From: Desulfuromonadales bacterium
GTDB lineage: Bacteria > Desulfobacterota > Desulfuromonadia > Desulfuromonadales > Syntrophotaleaceae
DNA: 34,336 nt
Assembly (NCBI GenBank): GCA_030613545.1
Contig: JAUWLU010000009.1
Span: 1-34,336, forward strand
Direction of reading: 5' to 3'
The notes under the pieces were generated by a model. That model saw only the letters and a list, made by a program, of their open reading frames with translations, ran no database searches and was not told the origin of the DNA. This document shows, piece by piece, positions 1 to 8,017 of this stretch. The position numbers and the translations under genes were made by a program. Positions within the stretch are counted from its first letter, which is position 1. Each line of letters starts with the position of its first letter.

Positions 1-25
1 AACAATCTCACAGCCGATTAAACTT

Positions 26-175
26 GATGCTTTCGCAAAAAGTCATGAGATGGCTAAGCAAAAATTTCGACCTACAAGGCCTAGTGGTTTTTCAGGGGTG
101 AAGGCATTCATAGGGTATGTCGAAGTCCTGAAAAAGCGCTGCAACGCAGTAGGGTGGACTTTTTGCGACGCCATC
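26..175 (+). repeat. MITE-like 150-bp element, copy 1
   Basis: First of six near-identical 150-bp copies. The left end is GATGCTTTCGCAAAAAGTC and the right end, read inward on the other strand, is GATGGCGTCGCAAAAAGTC, which match at 16 of 19 positions. An inner inverted repeat TTTTTCAGG / CCTGAAAAA surrounds a short hairpin. The copy is flanked by the direct repeat AAACTT (20-25 and 176-181), which I read as a target-site duplication. One frame is open for all 50 codons, but I regard it as non-coding. Confidence 0.9.
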
Positions 176-199
176 AAACTTCGATCAAATAAACAGCAA

Positions 200-244
200 T
201 ATAAAGAAACAGGCCCGCCGTTATCATAACGGCGGGCCTGTTTC
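200..244 (-). terminator. Rho-independent terminator after the ferritin-like gene
   Basis: Positions 206-223 and 227-244 form a perfect 18-bp stem with a 3-base loop, GC-rich in the middle. On the minus strand the stem is followed by a short T-rich run (TTTATAT). It lies about 45 bases past the stop of the minus-strand ferritin-like gene, so it most likely ends that transcript. The stem is symmetric, but the plus-strand side has no T-run. Confidence 0.75.
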
Positions 245-288
245 GGACTGCCTGAACCATTCACTGCCTTAGACGATCCAGCACTCGA

Positions 289-804
289 TCACAGATCCGT
301 TTCACGCCCAAAGGCCTGAAACTCTCCCAGGCTGCTGAATTCTGCCCAGGCGAGATATTGATTGGGAGCATTGACGAAATTGTAGATGTTTTCAACAATA
401 TTGAAATGATTTTCCTCTTCCTTGGCAATGCGCAGCAACAGCTGTTTTATCTCGCCATCGATTTCGCGCTTCGCCGCATCGGTATACAGTCGCACACCTT
501 CCGCTTCGAGTTTCAGGGCATACCGATAAGATTCGAGATTACTCCTTAGCGAAGGCATATCCTGTTTCTCGGCAAGAATTTTCTCAAAGATGTTCTTGGC
601 TTTTTCCAACGCCTTCGAATCGGTCACGGCATCGGGCTCTTGCTGTTCTTTCAGAGCCTGAAATATCTGCCTGTGGCGCTGTTCGTCGTCAACCAGGTCG
701 GTAAATATTCTTTCTATGCCGGGGATATGACTTTCAGCCGCCAATTTTCGGTAAAAGATTTCGGCATCCGTTTCCATCTGTATAGCGAAGTCGTAAACAT
801 TCAT
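289..804 (-). CDS. Ferritin-like di-iron protein (rubrerythrin-type domain)
   Basis: A 171-residue protein with two repeats of the ferritin-like helical pair: ETDAEIFYRKLA near residue 11 with DDEQRHRQ about 35 residues later, then LEAEGVRLYTDAA with KEEENHFNIVENI. The Glu and ExxH residues are the expected di-iron ligands of the rubrerythrin/ferritin-like superfamily (COG1633-like). There is no C-terminal rubredoxin domain, so it is not a classical rubrerythrin. Such proteins are linked to peroxide reduction or iron handling in the cytoplasm of anaerobes; the exact reaction here is unknown. The frame is open upstream to about 999, but the start at 804 is chosen because AAGGAG lies just upstream and the family homology begins there. 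A strong terminator follows. The 198-base gap to the AsmA-type gene suggests its own promoter, though I could not place one with confidence. Confidence 0.85.
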   Translation of the reverse strand: MNVYDFAIQMETDAEIFYRKLAAESHIPGIERIFTDLVDDEQRHRQIFQALKEQQEPDAVTDSKALEKAKNIFEKILAEKQDMPSLRSNLESYRYALKLEAEGVRLYTDAAKREIDGEIKQLLLRIAKEEENHFNIVENIYNFVNAPNQYLAWAEFSSLGEFQAFGRETDL

Positions 805-1002
805 CTGACGCTCCTTCGGTGCTGAAAGCCCGGCCAACTGGCTGCCAGCGGAATCCGTTTTTGATAAGTCAAGGGAGCGCGGCTCGATCATGCCCCCCCC
901 AAACCGCCCTCGGTGCATTACACAGTGCAAGCATAGCGTATTTTCTGCCCCTTGCGACCCTCTTGCTGATGCCCCTACTTTTTGGTACACGCCGCACAAG
1001 GC

Positions 1003-3387
1003 TTACTGACCGAACAGCCCCTTGATGACCCCTTCCAACAGCTTCTTTTCCTTTTCGCGAGGATCTTCCTGTTCGGCCGGCACCTCTTTGCCAAAAAGCT
1101 TTTCTTGCAGGATTTCCTGCAGTTTTTGCTCGGCTTTCTCCTTTAGGGCGCCTTTGATCGCCGCGCTGTCCAAGGCAAAACTCGGGCGGGCAACGGAACC
1201 CTTGATCTTAAGGGGGACCTGCCCCCAGCCATCGGCATCGACCAACAACTGGGCAAAGCGACCGCTGCTATCCAATTTCTCGGTCAGGTCGGGCGACAAG
1301 CGAAGATCTAGACCGAGGTTCAGGGTACCATCGAGGCCAACATCGCCGCGCGGCGCCAGACGCAGATCCTGACTGATCAAATTACTGGTCAGATCGAGGC
1401 GGCCTTGATTGATGGCGAAACGGCCGTTAGCCTGATCAAAGCCCATAACACTCAATTCCGGCAGACCGAGAAAGTCCGACAGCCCTTTCACCAGAGTACT
1501 TCCGGTCAGACGCCCTTCTTGCAACAGCAACTCCCCCTGACCGCTGAGATGTTTGCGCAAAACCGTCAGGTCAGTACCCTCTCCAGCCAGATCGAGATCA
1601 AGATTTAGCAGACCGAACACCGTTCCGGCCGCTTTGGGAGCAAAGGCACTGAGCAGCGGATCAGCCTGAATTCCGCGGGTGGTAAGTTGTGCCCGATAGG
1701 CAAAACCGGGACGTCCCAGATCGATGCTGGCCGTTTTCCTGAATGATCCGCCTGCCACCTGGCCCGTCAACTCCTCTAACTGGAACAGATTATTTTCCAA
1801 TCGATAGCGCGCCTGCAGACCGTCGATGATTAGCCCTCGATACAAGGCCTGTTTGATAGTAGCAGTGCCGGAAAGTGTGATCGGCAGATCCAGAGGACCC
1901 ACTTGCGCAGACAGCGACGATCCTGCGGCCGAACCCGACGGAGCCGAGTCGGACGGCGAAGCCTTTGCTGGCAGCAGTTGATCGATGAGCAGGCGATCGC
2001 TACGAACATTGACAACAGCCACGACCGGCAGCTTAGTGATGGAATGAGCTTCGCAGTCCAGCTGCAGCCGGTTATCACCGGCCACCAGCACCAGGTTTTC
2101 CGTCAGTAACGAATCACCTTTGATGGTAATCAACCCGGTCAATGCCGGCTTGAGTGCGCCGACCTGCGCCTGCACCCCGTCCAGACGCAATTCGCCATCG
2201 CGCAGCAACTCCTTGGGACGCTCAGGAATACCCGCCAGATGGACTCTGGCGGTAATCAGGCCGGCCGGCTCAAGGGGCACCAGGTCCTTGACCAGCCCAG
2301 CGGGCAAAGCCGCCATAGCTTGGGCGATATTCAGCTCATTTAGGCGCAGGTTCAGGTTCAGGTTCAGGGACCTTTCTGGCCCCTGCTGGATCTCGCCAGC
2401 CACATAAAGCGGTATCTCGTTTAAAGCCAGCCGCCCATGGTCAATAACCAATTGCTGGCTTGCCCGGTCAAATCGAAGCTTGTAATCGGCATCTATTTGA
2501 GCACCTTTAAAAGGCGCCTGGGGCAAGGCATTCAATTGCAGGTCTACATTCTGCAACCTCACTCGACCTTCGCTGGCCAGCTGTTTCTGCCGGCTGGACA
2601 GCTGCAGATCCAAGTCGATTTTAGCCCCTTCCAGACGACCGGGTAGCTGGTCGCGGAAATAGGGGGCAAAGGGCATGACATCCAACCCGGACAGGACCAC
2701 CTTGGCCTCGGCTGATGCCTTGGCCAGATTGACCCGTCCGTCCATGGACAGCGGCGCTCCGTTCAGAGTGGCCGATAACTGCACAGAAAAGTCCTGGTTA
2801 AGGGAAAACTGGCTCACCTGCAGCAAAAGATTATCGAGTTGATAACTGAGGGGGGCGACGTCCACCTGTTGATCGGAAAACCAAATCGTGCCTTGACGAA
2901 CAGCCATTTGGGAGACCAGAAGGTTAATGTCGCCGTCTGTGGTATCTACTGCGGATTGAAGAGGTTCTTCCTGTTCCGCTGCAGATTCTTTGCCGGCCAC
3001 CTGGACCAGATCGCTGAAATTAAAGGTGCCGTCGGCCAACCGTTCCAGCCGAATCTGCGGATTATCGATAGAGATTTCGTCGATCTCGACCCGCATGCGA
3101 AACAGGGGCCAGAAGCGATAACGCAGGGTCATCTGTTCGGCTGCGATGAAGGCATCATTCCCCTGTCGTTCCATGACTACTATTTTTTTCAGAACAATGC
3201 CGGAAAAGAGACTGATATCAACCTGCTCGATCTCTACCTGGCGACTCAATGCCCTCTCTACCCGTGGTAGCAGCAGCCCCTTGATCCGTTCGGGGGTCAC
3301 CAGAACCCTGGCCAGCACAACCAGGGAGACCAGCCCCACGATCACGACCGCGGTAATTGCCGTAAAAATTTTCCCAGAGGTAGTCAT
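1003..3387 (-). CDS. AsmA-family protein
   Basis: A 794-residue protein with one N-terminal membrane segment (about residues 7-27, hydrophobic ITAVVIVGLVSLVVLARVLV) followed by a long, beta-rich periplasmic region. The pattern after the anchor (VERALSRQVEIEQVDISLFSGIVLKKI, then repeats such as IDNPQIRLERLADGTFNFSDL) is typical of the AsmA / TamB-like superfamily, and the C-terminal half resembles the AsmA_2 region (dynamically repeated D-L-G-L-D-L strands). Members are thought to help outer-membrane assembly or inter-membrane lipid transport; the specific role here is not known. GGAG sits 8 bases before the ATG. An in-gene 6-bp tandem repeat (GGTTCA type, near 2348-2370) encodes an LNLNLNLR stretch. 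It stands alone between the ferritin-like and EVE genes, and its C-terminus is Lys/Glu-rich. Confidence 0.85.
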   Translation of the reverse strand: MTTSGKIFTAITAVVIVGLVSLVVLARVLVTPERIKGLLLPRVERALSRQVEIEQVDISLFSGIVLKKIVVMERQGNDAFIAAEQMTLRYRFWPLFRMRVEIDEISIDNPQIRLERLADGTFNFSDLVQVAGKESAAEQEEPLQSAVDTTDGDINLLVSQMAVRQGTIWFSDQQVDVAPLSYQLDNLLLQVSQFSLNQDFSVQLSATLNGAPLSMDGRVNLAKASAEAKVVLSGLDVMPFAPYFRDQLPGRLEGAKIDLDLQLSSRQKQLASEGRVRLQNVDLQLNALPQAPFKGAQIDADYKLRFDRASQQLVIDHGRLALNEIPLYVAGEIQQGPERSLNLNLNLRLNELNIAQAMAALPAGLVKDLVPLEPAGLITARVHLAGIPERPKELLRDGELRLDGVQAQVGALKPALTGLITIKGDSLLTENLVLVAGDNRLQLDCEAHSITKLPVVAVVNVRSDRLLIDQLLPAKASPSDSAPSGSAAGSSLSAQVGPLDLPITLSGTATIKQALYRGLIIDGLQARYRLENNLFQLEELTGQVAGGSFRKTASIDLGRPGFAYRAQLTTRGIQADPLLSAFAPKAAGTVFGLLNLDLDLAGEGTDLTVLRKHLSGQGELLLQEGRLTGSTLVKGLSDFLGLPELSVMGFDQANGRFAINQGRLDLTSNLISQDLRLAPRGDVGLDGTLNLGLDLRLSPDLTEKLDSSGRFAQLLVDADGWGQVPLKIKGSVARPSFALDSAAIKGALKEKAEQKLQEILQEKLFGKEVPAEQEDPREKEKKLLEGVIKGLFGQ

Positions 3388-3476
3388 TGGCTACTCCATA
3401 AAAAAACATACCGATTAACGATTATTGCCTGCCACTGACCGAGGACCAAGGTGATCTCACTGAGCCCAATAAGCTG

Positions 3477-3995
3477 CTAAACAGCCAAAGGCTCGTCCAG
3501 ACCGGTCATGAGCAAAACGGCCTGCCACTGCTCCCGGGTAACCGGCTGCACAGACAAGCGATTGCCCTTTTTCAGCACGCCCATGGCGGCCAGCACAGGA
3601 TGCTGAGCTAAATCTTGCCGTGTAATGGGAGCCGGCAGCGAAGCCAGGTATTGAACATCGACCATGTACCAGATCGGTTTAGCTTCTGTTGCTCGAGGGT
3701 CGAAGTGGTCGGCGCCGGGGTCAAGGGCTGTATGATCGGGATATCCCTCGCGGACCACCCGCGCCAGGCCGACAATGGCCGGTTGCGGAATATTGCTGTG
3801 ATAGAATAATACACCGTCCCCGTACTTGATGGCATCTCGCAACAGATTGCGGGCTTGATAATTGCGGACCCCGTCCCACGGTTCGATGCCTTCGGGACGA
3901 TTCTTCAAATCGTTCAAAGAAAAACAGTTCGGCTCCGACTTCATCAACCAATAGTTGCGCTCTGTATTCTCACCAATATCTTTTTTATTACCCAT
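3477..3995 (-). CDS. EVE domain-containing protein
   Basis: A 172-residue protein whose core begins at about residue 14 with NYWLMKSEPNCFSLNDL and continues with WDGVRNYQARNLLRDAIKYGDGVLFYHSN and PAIVGLARVVREGYPD. This is the EVE domain (thymocyte nuclear protein 1 / YTH-PUA-like fold), a pocket for modified bases in DNA or RNA. The substrate is not known here. The family usually starts only 1-3 residues before NYWLMKSEP; this ATG adds about 12 residues. The ATG is immediately next to a copy of the 150-bp element, and the ATGGGT that opens the gene is itself the duplicated target site. No Shine-Dalgarno sequence is visible in the element end. The leader has therefore been displaced by an insertion, and expression may be altered. 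An internal start at residue 17 (TTG) or 18 (ATG) is possible. Confidence 0.85.
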   Translation of the reverse strand: MGNKKDIGENTERNYWLMKSEPNCFSLNDLKNRPEGIEPWDGVRNYQARNLLRDAIKYGDGVLFYHSNIPQPAIVGLARVVREGYPDHTALDPGADHFDPRATEAKPIWYMVDVQYLASLPAPITRQDLAQHPVLAAMGVLKKGNRLSVQPVTREQWQAVLLMTGLDEPLAV

Positions 3996-4145
3996 GATGG
4001 CGTCGCAAAAAGTCCGCTCTACTGCGTTGCAGCGTTTTTTCAGGACTTCGACATACTATATGTATGCCTTCACCCCTGAAAAACCACTACGCCTTGTAGA
4101 TCGAATTTTTTGCTTAGCCATCTCATGTCTTTTTGCGAAAGCATC
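3996..4145 (-). repeat. MITE-like 150-bp element, copy 2 (inverted)
   Basis: The only copy of the six in reverse orientation within the window. It is flanked by the direct repeat ACCCAT (3990-3995 and 4146-4151). The left repeat is the complement of ATGGGT, the first two codons of the EVE gene. A TAG in the frame that is open in other copies argues that the element does not encode a needed peptide. Confidence 0.9.
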
Positions 4146-4235
4146 ACCCATGACAGTCATCCAGGAGACCATATACGGACTTGCCATGAACCGACTGCAA
4201 AATCGTCTGATCGGCCCGTCAAGCCCGACACCCTC

Positions 4236-5657
4236 CTAGCTCTTAACAAAGGCGCTGGCAGCGGCGGCCAGTTCCTTTAGTTGCTGGGCACTGCCGGTTT
4301 CGCAATAGACGCGCACCACCGGTTCGGTGCCCGATTTGCGGAACAGCATCCAGGATCCGTCTTCGAAAAAGAATTTGGCGCCGTCGATATCGACCATCCG
4401 CTCGACCTGCCGGCCGCCGATAACCGACGGCGGGGAAGCGAGTTTAGCGGCGAGCCCCGACTCCAATTCGGGCGACAGGCGGATATTGCTGCGGCAGGTA
4501 TGAAACTCGCCCACCCGCTGATAAAGATCGGCGAGCAGTTCCCGCAACGATTTCCCTTCTACCGCGACCATCTCGGCCACCAGCAGGCAGGCCAGAATAC
4601 CGTCTTTTTCGGGAACGTGGCCGGCAATGGTCAAACCGGCACTCTCTTCACCGCCGATAAGAATCTTGCCATCGCGAATGAACTCACCGATATACTTGAA
4701 GCCGACCGGCGTTTCGTAGACCTGCTGGCCATGGAATCGTGCCACCGCATCGATGAAGTGAGACGTGGCGACCGAACGTGCCGCCGCTCCCTGCAGTCCT
4801 CGAGTACGAAGCAGATAATCGTAGAGCAGTGCCAGGATATAGTTCGGTTCGATAAAGGCGCCGTCTCCATCGACAATCCCGTAGCGATCCGCATCGCCGT
4901 CGGTAGCCAGACCGAGCCGCACGGACTGGTCGGCTTTGATCCGGTCGATAAAATCACCGATATAGTTCTGCGCCGGTTCGGGTGGGAAACCACCGAAGTA
5001 AGGGTCCCGATGATCATTCATAATCATCACCGGCACACCGGCATCGCGCAGCATGCGGTCGAGATAGCCTCTTGACGTACCATACAGGGGATTGACGGCG
5101 ATGGAGATGCGAGAGGCGGCGATCGCTTTGAGATCGACCAACTCGGCCAGCGCCTCACAATAGGCAGGACGAGGATCTATTTCCTTGACCATGCCGTTCT
5201 GAAAAGCGATATCGAGGGGCATCACCTTGTAACAGATTTCTCCCAGCATGGCATTGGCGCGCTGCTCAATATCCTGGGTCGTTTCCGGCAACGCCGGGCC
5301 ACCCCAGGCGGGGGAAAATTTGATACCGTTGTATTCGGCCGGATTATGACTGGCGGTAAAGTTGATGGCCCCGGCAGCCTGACGCCGCAAGAGTTCAAAA
5401 GAAATAACCGGAGTTGGCGTATCCCGATTGCACAGAAACGCAGGAATGCCGGCACCGGCCAGAACAGCAGCTGTTTCCCGAGCGAACCGCTCACCCATGA
5501 AACGGCTATCGTTGCCTACCACGACCCCCTGTGCTGCATTGCCGACAGCGTGAAGATGGTCGGCGATAGCCTGAGTAACGACCCGAACGTTGTCCAGAAC
5601 AAAATCTTCGCACAAAATGCCCCTCCATCCGGAGGTGCCGAACCTGATGCGGAACAT
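4236..5657 (-). CDS. Phosphoglucomutase / phosphomannomutase family protein
   Basis: A 473-residue alpha-D-phosphohexomutase that should interconvert hexose 1- and 6-phosphates in the cytoplasm, feeding polysaccharide or glycogen metabolism. All four family motifs are visible: the phosphoserine loop TASHNP with Ser103, the metal-binding DGDADR at 253-258, the sugar-binding GGEESAG at about 335-341, and the C-terminal phosphate-binding RKSGTEPVVR. The N-terminus FGTSGWRG is also typical. GAGGAG precedes the ATG. Sugar specificity (glucose or mannose) cannot be decided from the motifs; the GEESAG form fits phosphoglucomutase/PMM enzymes rather than GlmM. It sits between the EVE gene and a small cysteine-rich gene, with intergenic gaps of 90 bases plus one element copy on one side and 159 bases on the other. 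Confidence 0.9.
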   Translation of the reverse strand: MFRIRFGTSGWRGILCEDFVLDNVRVVTQAIADHLHAVGNAAQGVVVGNDSRFMGERFARETAAVLAGAGIPAFLCNRDTPTPVISFELLRRQAAGAINFTASHNPAEYNGIKFSPAWGGPALPETTQDIEQRANAMLGEICYKVMPLDIAFQNGMVKEIDPRPAYCEALAELVDLKAIAASRISIAVNPLYGTSRGYLDRMLRDAGVPVMIMNDHRDPYFGGFPPEPAQNYIGDFIDRIKADQSVRLGLATDGDADRYGIVDGDGAFIEPNYILALLYDYLLRTRGLQGAAARSVATSHFIDAVARFHGQQVYETPVGFKYIGEFIRDGKILIGGEESAGLTIAGHVPEKDGILACLLVAEMVAVEGKSLRELLADLYQRVGEFHTCRSNIRLSPELESGLAAKLASPPSVIGGRQVERMVDIDGAKFFFEDGSWMLFRKSGTEPVVRVYCETGSAQQLKELAAAASAFVKS

Positions 5658-5788
5658 AAATTCTTCTCCTCGGCGTCAACTAAAACAAGCCATCAACAAA
5701 ACCTGCACAACCGATTTATCGATCCATCCTGCTCCTTGAAAGCATACCATGGCCATAGCTTAACCTGTTGAAATAAATACAAACTGCT

Positions 5789-6076
5789 TCACTGACTGGG
5801 TTCATCGCAGGAAATCGGCGGTCGATAATTAGCGATGTCGAGAACGTATGGACAGTCGGCGGGCAAAAATCCGCGAGCTGCCAGTTCCGGAGTCAATCGC
5901 ACACAGCCAGGTCGACGTTTATTCCGGTCGGCATAGACGGTACATCGGCGGCTTTCAAGGTCAAGCTTTTCACAGGGGATATCGGTATAGTAAATATCCC
6001 CTTCAAATTCGATCTTTTCATAACAACAGCGAGCACAACACCGGCATTTTGCCTCCCACTCTTCAACAGCCGTCAA
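5789..6076 (-). CDS. YkgJ-type cysteine-rich (zinc/iron-chelating) protein
   Basis: A 95-residue cysteine-rich protein with the pattern CRCCARCCYE at residues 11-20, then IPCEKLD near 34-40, RRCTVYADR, RPGCVRL and DCPYV. This is the CxxCxxCC family (YkgJ / UPF0153), proposed to bind Zn or an Fe-S cluster; no reaction is established. The frame stays open upstream to about 6313, but that extension would run through the divergent promoter and has no family similarity. I chose the TTG at 6074-6076 because GGAG lies 8 bases before it and homology starts at once; the start is inferred. It is divergent from the PxxKW cysteine-rich gene with 160 bases between them. Confidence 0.7.
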   Translation of the reverse strand: MTAVEEWEAKCRCCARCCYEKIEFEGDIYYTDIPCEKLDLESRRCTVYADRNKRRPGCVRLTPELAARGFLPADCPYVLDIANYRPPISCDEPSQ

Positions 6077-6153
6077 AACAAAAACTCCCTTCGACACCCA
6101 ATGAGGAGACCTCTGGCCCCCTCTGCAAAACTGCACTGGAAATGATTTTCCAA

Positions 6154-6182
6154 TTGACAAATTTTCTCCACATGCATAATAA
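6154..6182 (+). promoter_or_regulatory. Sigma-70-type promoter for the PxxKW gene
   Basis: TTGACA (6154-6159) is separated by exactly 17 bases from TAATAA (6177-6182). This is close to consensus and gives a leader of about 45 bases to the ATG at 6237. It is the best promoter in the window. Confidence 0.75.
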
Positions 6183-6236
6183 TGCCACTCTTTAGAGGAA
6201 AAAAGAACATTTGTAACATAAAGGAGGCAATACCAG

Positions 6237-6518
6237 ATGAAGTGTGAAACCGTTCTCCCCGGCACTGAGTGTACCTTCTGGACCAAGTGCGGTTGTGTCT
6301 TTGAAGGAAACACCTGCCAGCCCGTCGTAGAAGAATGTCAGGGCTGCGAGCGGATCGTCGACAGCAAGGTCGGCCAGGTCTGCTCAGCCTACCCGGCCCC
6401 CGCGCATAAATGGAGCGCCGGTCTGTGCAATTTCGCTACCCACAAAAAAGTGGAAATCAAGAGCGCCGACGTGAAAGTCAACCCCCTCAAGGCGTCCAAA
6501 AAGGCCGCTGGCAAGTAA
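6237..6518 (+). CDS. PxxKW-family cysteine-rich protein
   Basis: A 93-residue protein with nine cysteines (positions 3, 12, 18, 20, 27, 34, 37, 49, 64), including CxC and CxxC pairs, followed by PAPAHKW (the P-x-x-K-W signature near residue 58 is AHKW preceded by Pro) and a Lys/Ala-rich tail. The family is small and found mainly in sulfate- and metal-reducing deltaproteobacteria; its function is unknown, though the cysteine spacing suggests metal or Fe-S binding. No signal peptide is seen, so it is probably cytoplasmic. Expression signals are unusually complete: near-consensus promoter, an AAAGGAGG ribosome site, and a strong terminator 30 bases after the stop. This points to a monocistronic, well-expressed gene. 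It is the only plus-strand gene in the first 23 kb. Confidence 0.85.
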   Translation: MKCETVLPGTECTFWTKCGCVFEGNTCQPVVEECQGCERIVDSKVGQVCSAYPAPAHKWSAGLCNFATHKKVEIKSADVKVNPLKASKKAAGK

Positions 6519-6550
6519 AAAGTACGGGGTTTTAGCGATTGAAACTGCAA

Positions 6551-6584
6551 AGGGCAGGCGCGATGCGCCTGCCCTGTTTTTTTC
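6551..6584 (+). terminator. Rho-independent terminator after the PxxKW gene
   Basis: GGGCAGGCGC (6552-6561) pairs perfectly with GCGCCTGCCC (6565-6574) over a 3-base loop, followed by TG and seven T. It ends the plus-strand transcript before it meets the convergent TPR gene. Confidence 0.9.
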
Positions 6585-6628
6585 TACTGGCAGTCGCCAG
6601 ACTGCCCTGCCTTCCGAAAAACCGCCCT

Positions 6629-7420
6629 TCAAGACATCTCGGCCTTTAATCCTTCAACCAGCGCAGCAACTTCGGCACGAATGTCCCGCCCTAAGGTCGA
6701 ATGCTCGCAGTCCAAAAATTTCTGATAGTTGTGCAATGCCTCGCGAATTTCGTCGAGATCGAGGCAGATATTACCCAGGGTCACATAGGCCTCGGCCAAC
6801 TCGGAATCGAGAGCGATGGCTTCGCAACAAGCCTCCTTGGCAGCAGACAAATCACCCCGTTCATGGTGAATTTCGGCCAAACTCAGATGGACCCGAGCCT
6901 CCCGCGGATCAAGTTGCAGAGCCTTCTGGTAACAGGACAGAGCCTGCTCACTGTCTTCCTGAGCGAGAAAGGCATCCCCCAGGCAGTTACAGAGAAAGGC
7001 TGAATCGCCGTCCAGCTTAGCGGCTTTTCGGTAGCTCTCGATGGCATCGACAAAGCGCTGCTGCTGATAATGCACCAGACCGATACTGGCCCAAGCCTCC
7101 CCTTCTTCAGCGTTCACCTGCAGAATTTTACGGTAGCATTCCAGAGCCCGATCTGTGTCATCAAGCTCAAAGAGCAAATCTCCCAGGGCAAACAGCAGCT
7201 CAACCTCCTGCGGATGCTCTTGAAGGGCTTGACCCAGTACGGAAACAGCCTCTTGAGTCTTGCCAACCTCGGACAGGGCTTCGGCCAACAGCTGAGACAA
7301 TTCCGCATCCTGCGGCGAACTGTTAAGTGCCTGGCGAAGCAAACGGATGGCCGCCGGCCAATCCTGATTATCCAGCGCCACTCTGGCCTGTTGTTCACAA
7401 TCGTTCATTGGATATTCCAT
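6629..7420 (-). CDS. Tetratricopeptide repeat protein
   Basis: A 263-residue protein composed almost wholly of TPR units of about 34 residues, e.g. AWASIGLVHYQQQRFVDAIESYRKAAKLD, then AFLCNCLGDAFLAQEDSEQALSCYQKALQLDP, ARVHLSLAEIHHERGDLSAAKEA and AYVTLGNICLDLDEIREALHNYQKFL. TPRs are protein-protein scaffolds; no partner is evident. There is no signal peptide or membrane segment in the chosen form. The ATG at 7420 was preferred over a second ATG at 7408 and an upstream TTG near 7453 that would overlap pgsA; the ribosome site is weak for all. It follows pgsA by 29 bases, so it is probably the last gene of the mutL-miaA-hfq-pgsA unit. Confidence 0.85.
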   Translation of the reverse strand: MEYPMNDCEQQARVALDNQDWPAAIRLLRQALNSSPQDAELSQLLAEALSEVGKTQEAVSVLGQALQEHPQEVELLFALGDLLFELDDTDRALECYRKILQVNAEEGEAWASIGLVHYQQQRFVDAIESYRKAAKLDGDSAFLCNCLGDAFLAQEDSEQALSCYQKALQLDPREARVHLSLAEIHHERGDLSAAKEACCEAIALDSELAEAYVTLGNICLDLDEIREALHNYQKFLDCEHSTLGRDIRAEVAALVEGLKAEMS

Positions 7421-7449
7421 GGTAGTTCTCGGTTCAACCCACCCCAGAA

Positions 7450-8001
7450 TCAACCCGGCAGGGATGGATCATCGGGCAGGGTGCGCAACCGTCGAAAAAT
7501 ATAGTGGCCACCGGAAAAAATCGTCAGCAGTCCGGTCATAAAGAACAGCCAGACGAGCCAGGGGGCCGGCCAACCTGTCACAGCAAGCAGCAGAACTACC
7601 GCTACGGTAAGAAGCTGTAAAAATGTGGCCTGCTTTCCCCAACGACTCGGTTCAACCTTAAGCTCCCAACCACAGAAAAAAATGATCGCAGCGCCTAGGA
7701 TCATGAACAGATCTTTGAAAAAAACCACCACCGCCAGCCAGGCGGGCATCAGGCCAATAAAGGCCAGCGAGAGATAACAGGCCAGAGTCAGCACTTTATC
7801 GGCCGCCGGATCGAGGTAGAGCCCGAGCAGCGTACACTGGTTGAGCAACCGGGCAAAGAGCCCGTCGAGCAGATCGGTAACCGCCGCCAGCAGGAATAGC
7901 GCCAAAGCCAGTTCAAATTGACGGTAAATAATCGCGATGGTCAACAGCGGCGTCAGAAACAACCGCGACAGGGTCAGTGAATTAGGGATATTCAAGATCA
8001 T
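7450..8001 (-). CDS. pgsA: CDP-alcohol phosphatidyltransferase (PgsA-like)
   Basis: A 183-residue integral membrane protein with about five or six hydrophobic helices. The family signature D-G-x2-A-R-x8-G-x3-D-x3-D is complete at residues 46-68 (DGLFAR ... G60 ... D64 ... D68). It opens with ILNIPNSLTLSRLFLTPLL, the usual start of PgsA enzymes, which make phosphatidylglycerophosphate from CDP-diacylglycerol and glycerol-3-phosphate at the inner membrane. A related CDP-alcohol transferase, such as a eukaryote-type cardiolipin synthase, cannot be excluded from the motif alone. GGGGA lies upstream of the ATG. It is separated from hfq by 155 bases holding two small hairpins. Confidence 0.8.
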   Translation of the reverse strand: MILNIPNSLTLSRLFLTPLLTIAIIYRQFELALALFLLAAVTDLLDGLFARLLNQCTLLGLYLDPAADKVLTLACYLSLAFIGLMPAWLAVVVFFKDLFMILGAAIIFFCGWELKVEPSRWGKQATFLQLLTVAVVLLLAVTGWPAPWLVWLFFMTGLLTIFSGGHYIFRRLRTLPDDPSLPG

Positions 8002-8017
8002 ACCCAGTCCCCTATCG

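Noticed and set aside
891-898. Poly-C tract (and a poly-G tract at 24137-24144) as phase-variation switches
   Set aside because: Both lie between genes, outside any coding frame or clear promoter spacer, so there is no mechanism to support phase variation.
805-1002. N-terminal extension of the ferritin-like protein or a promoter in this gap
   Set aside because: The extension has no family similarity and the start at 804 has a good ribosome site; candidate -35/-10 boxes here were too weak to call.
4281-5075. Long plus-strand open frame opposite the phosphohexomutase gene
   Set aside because: It is antisense to a gene with complete family motifs and has no recognisable domain; similar long antisense frames over other genes here were dropped for the same reason.
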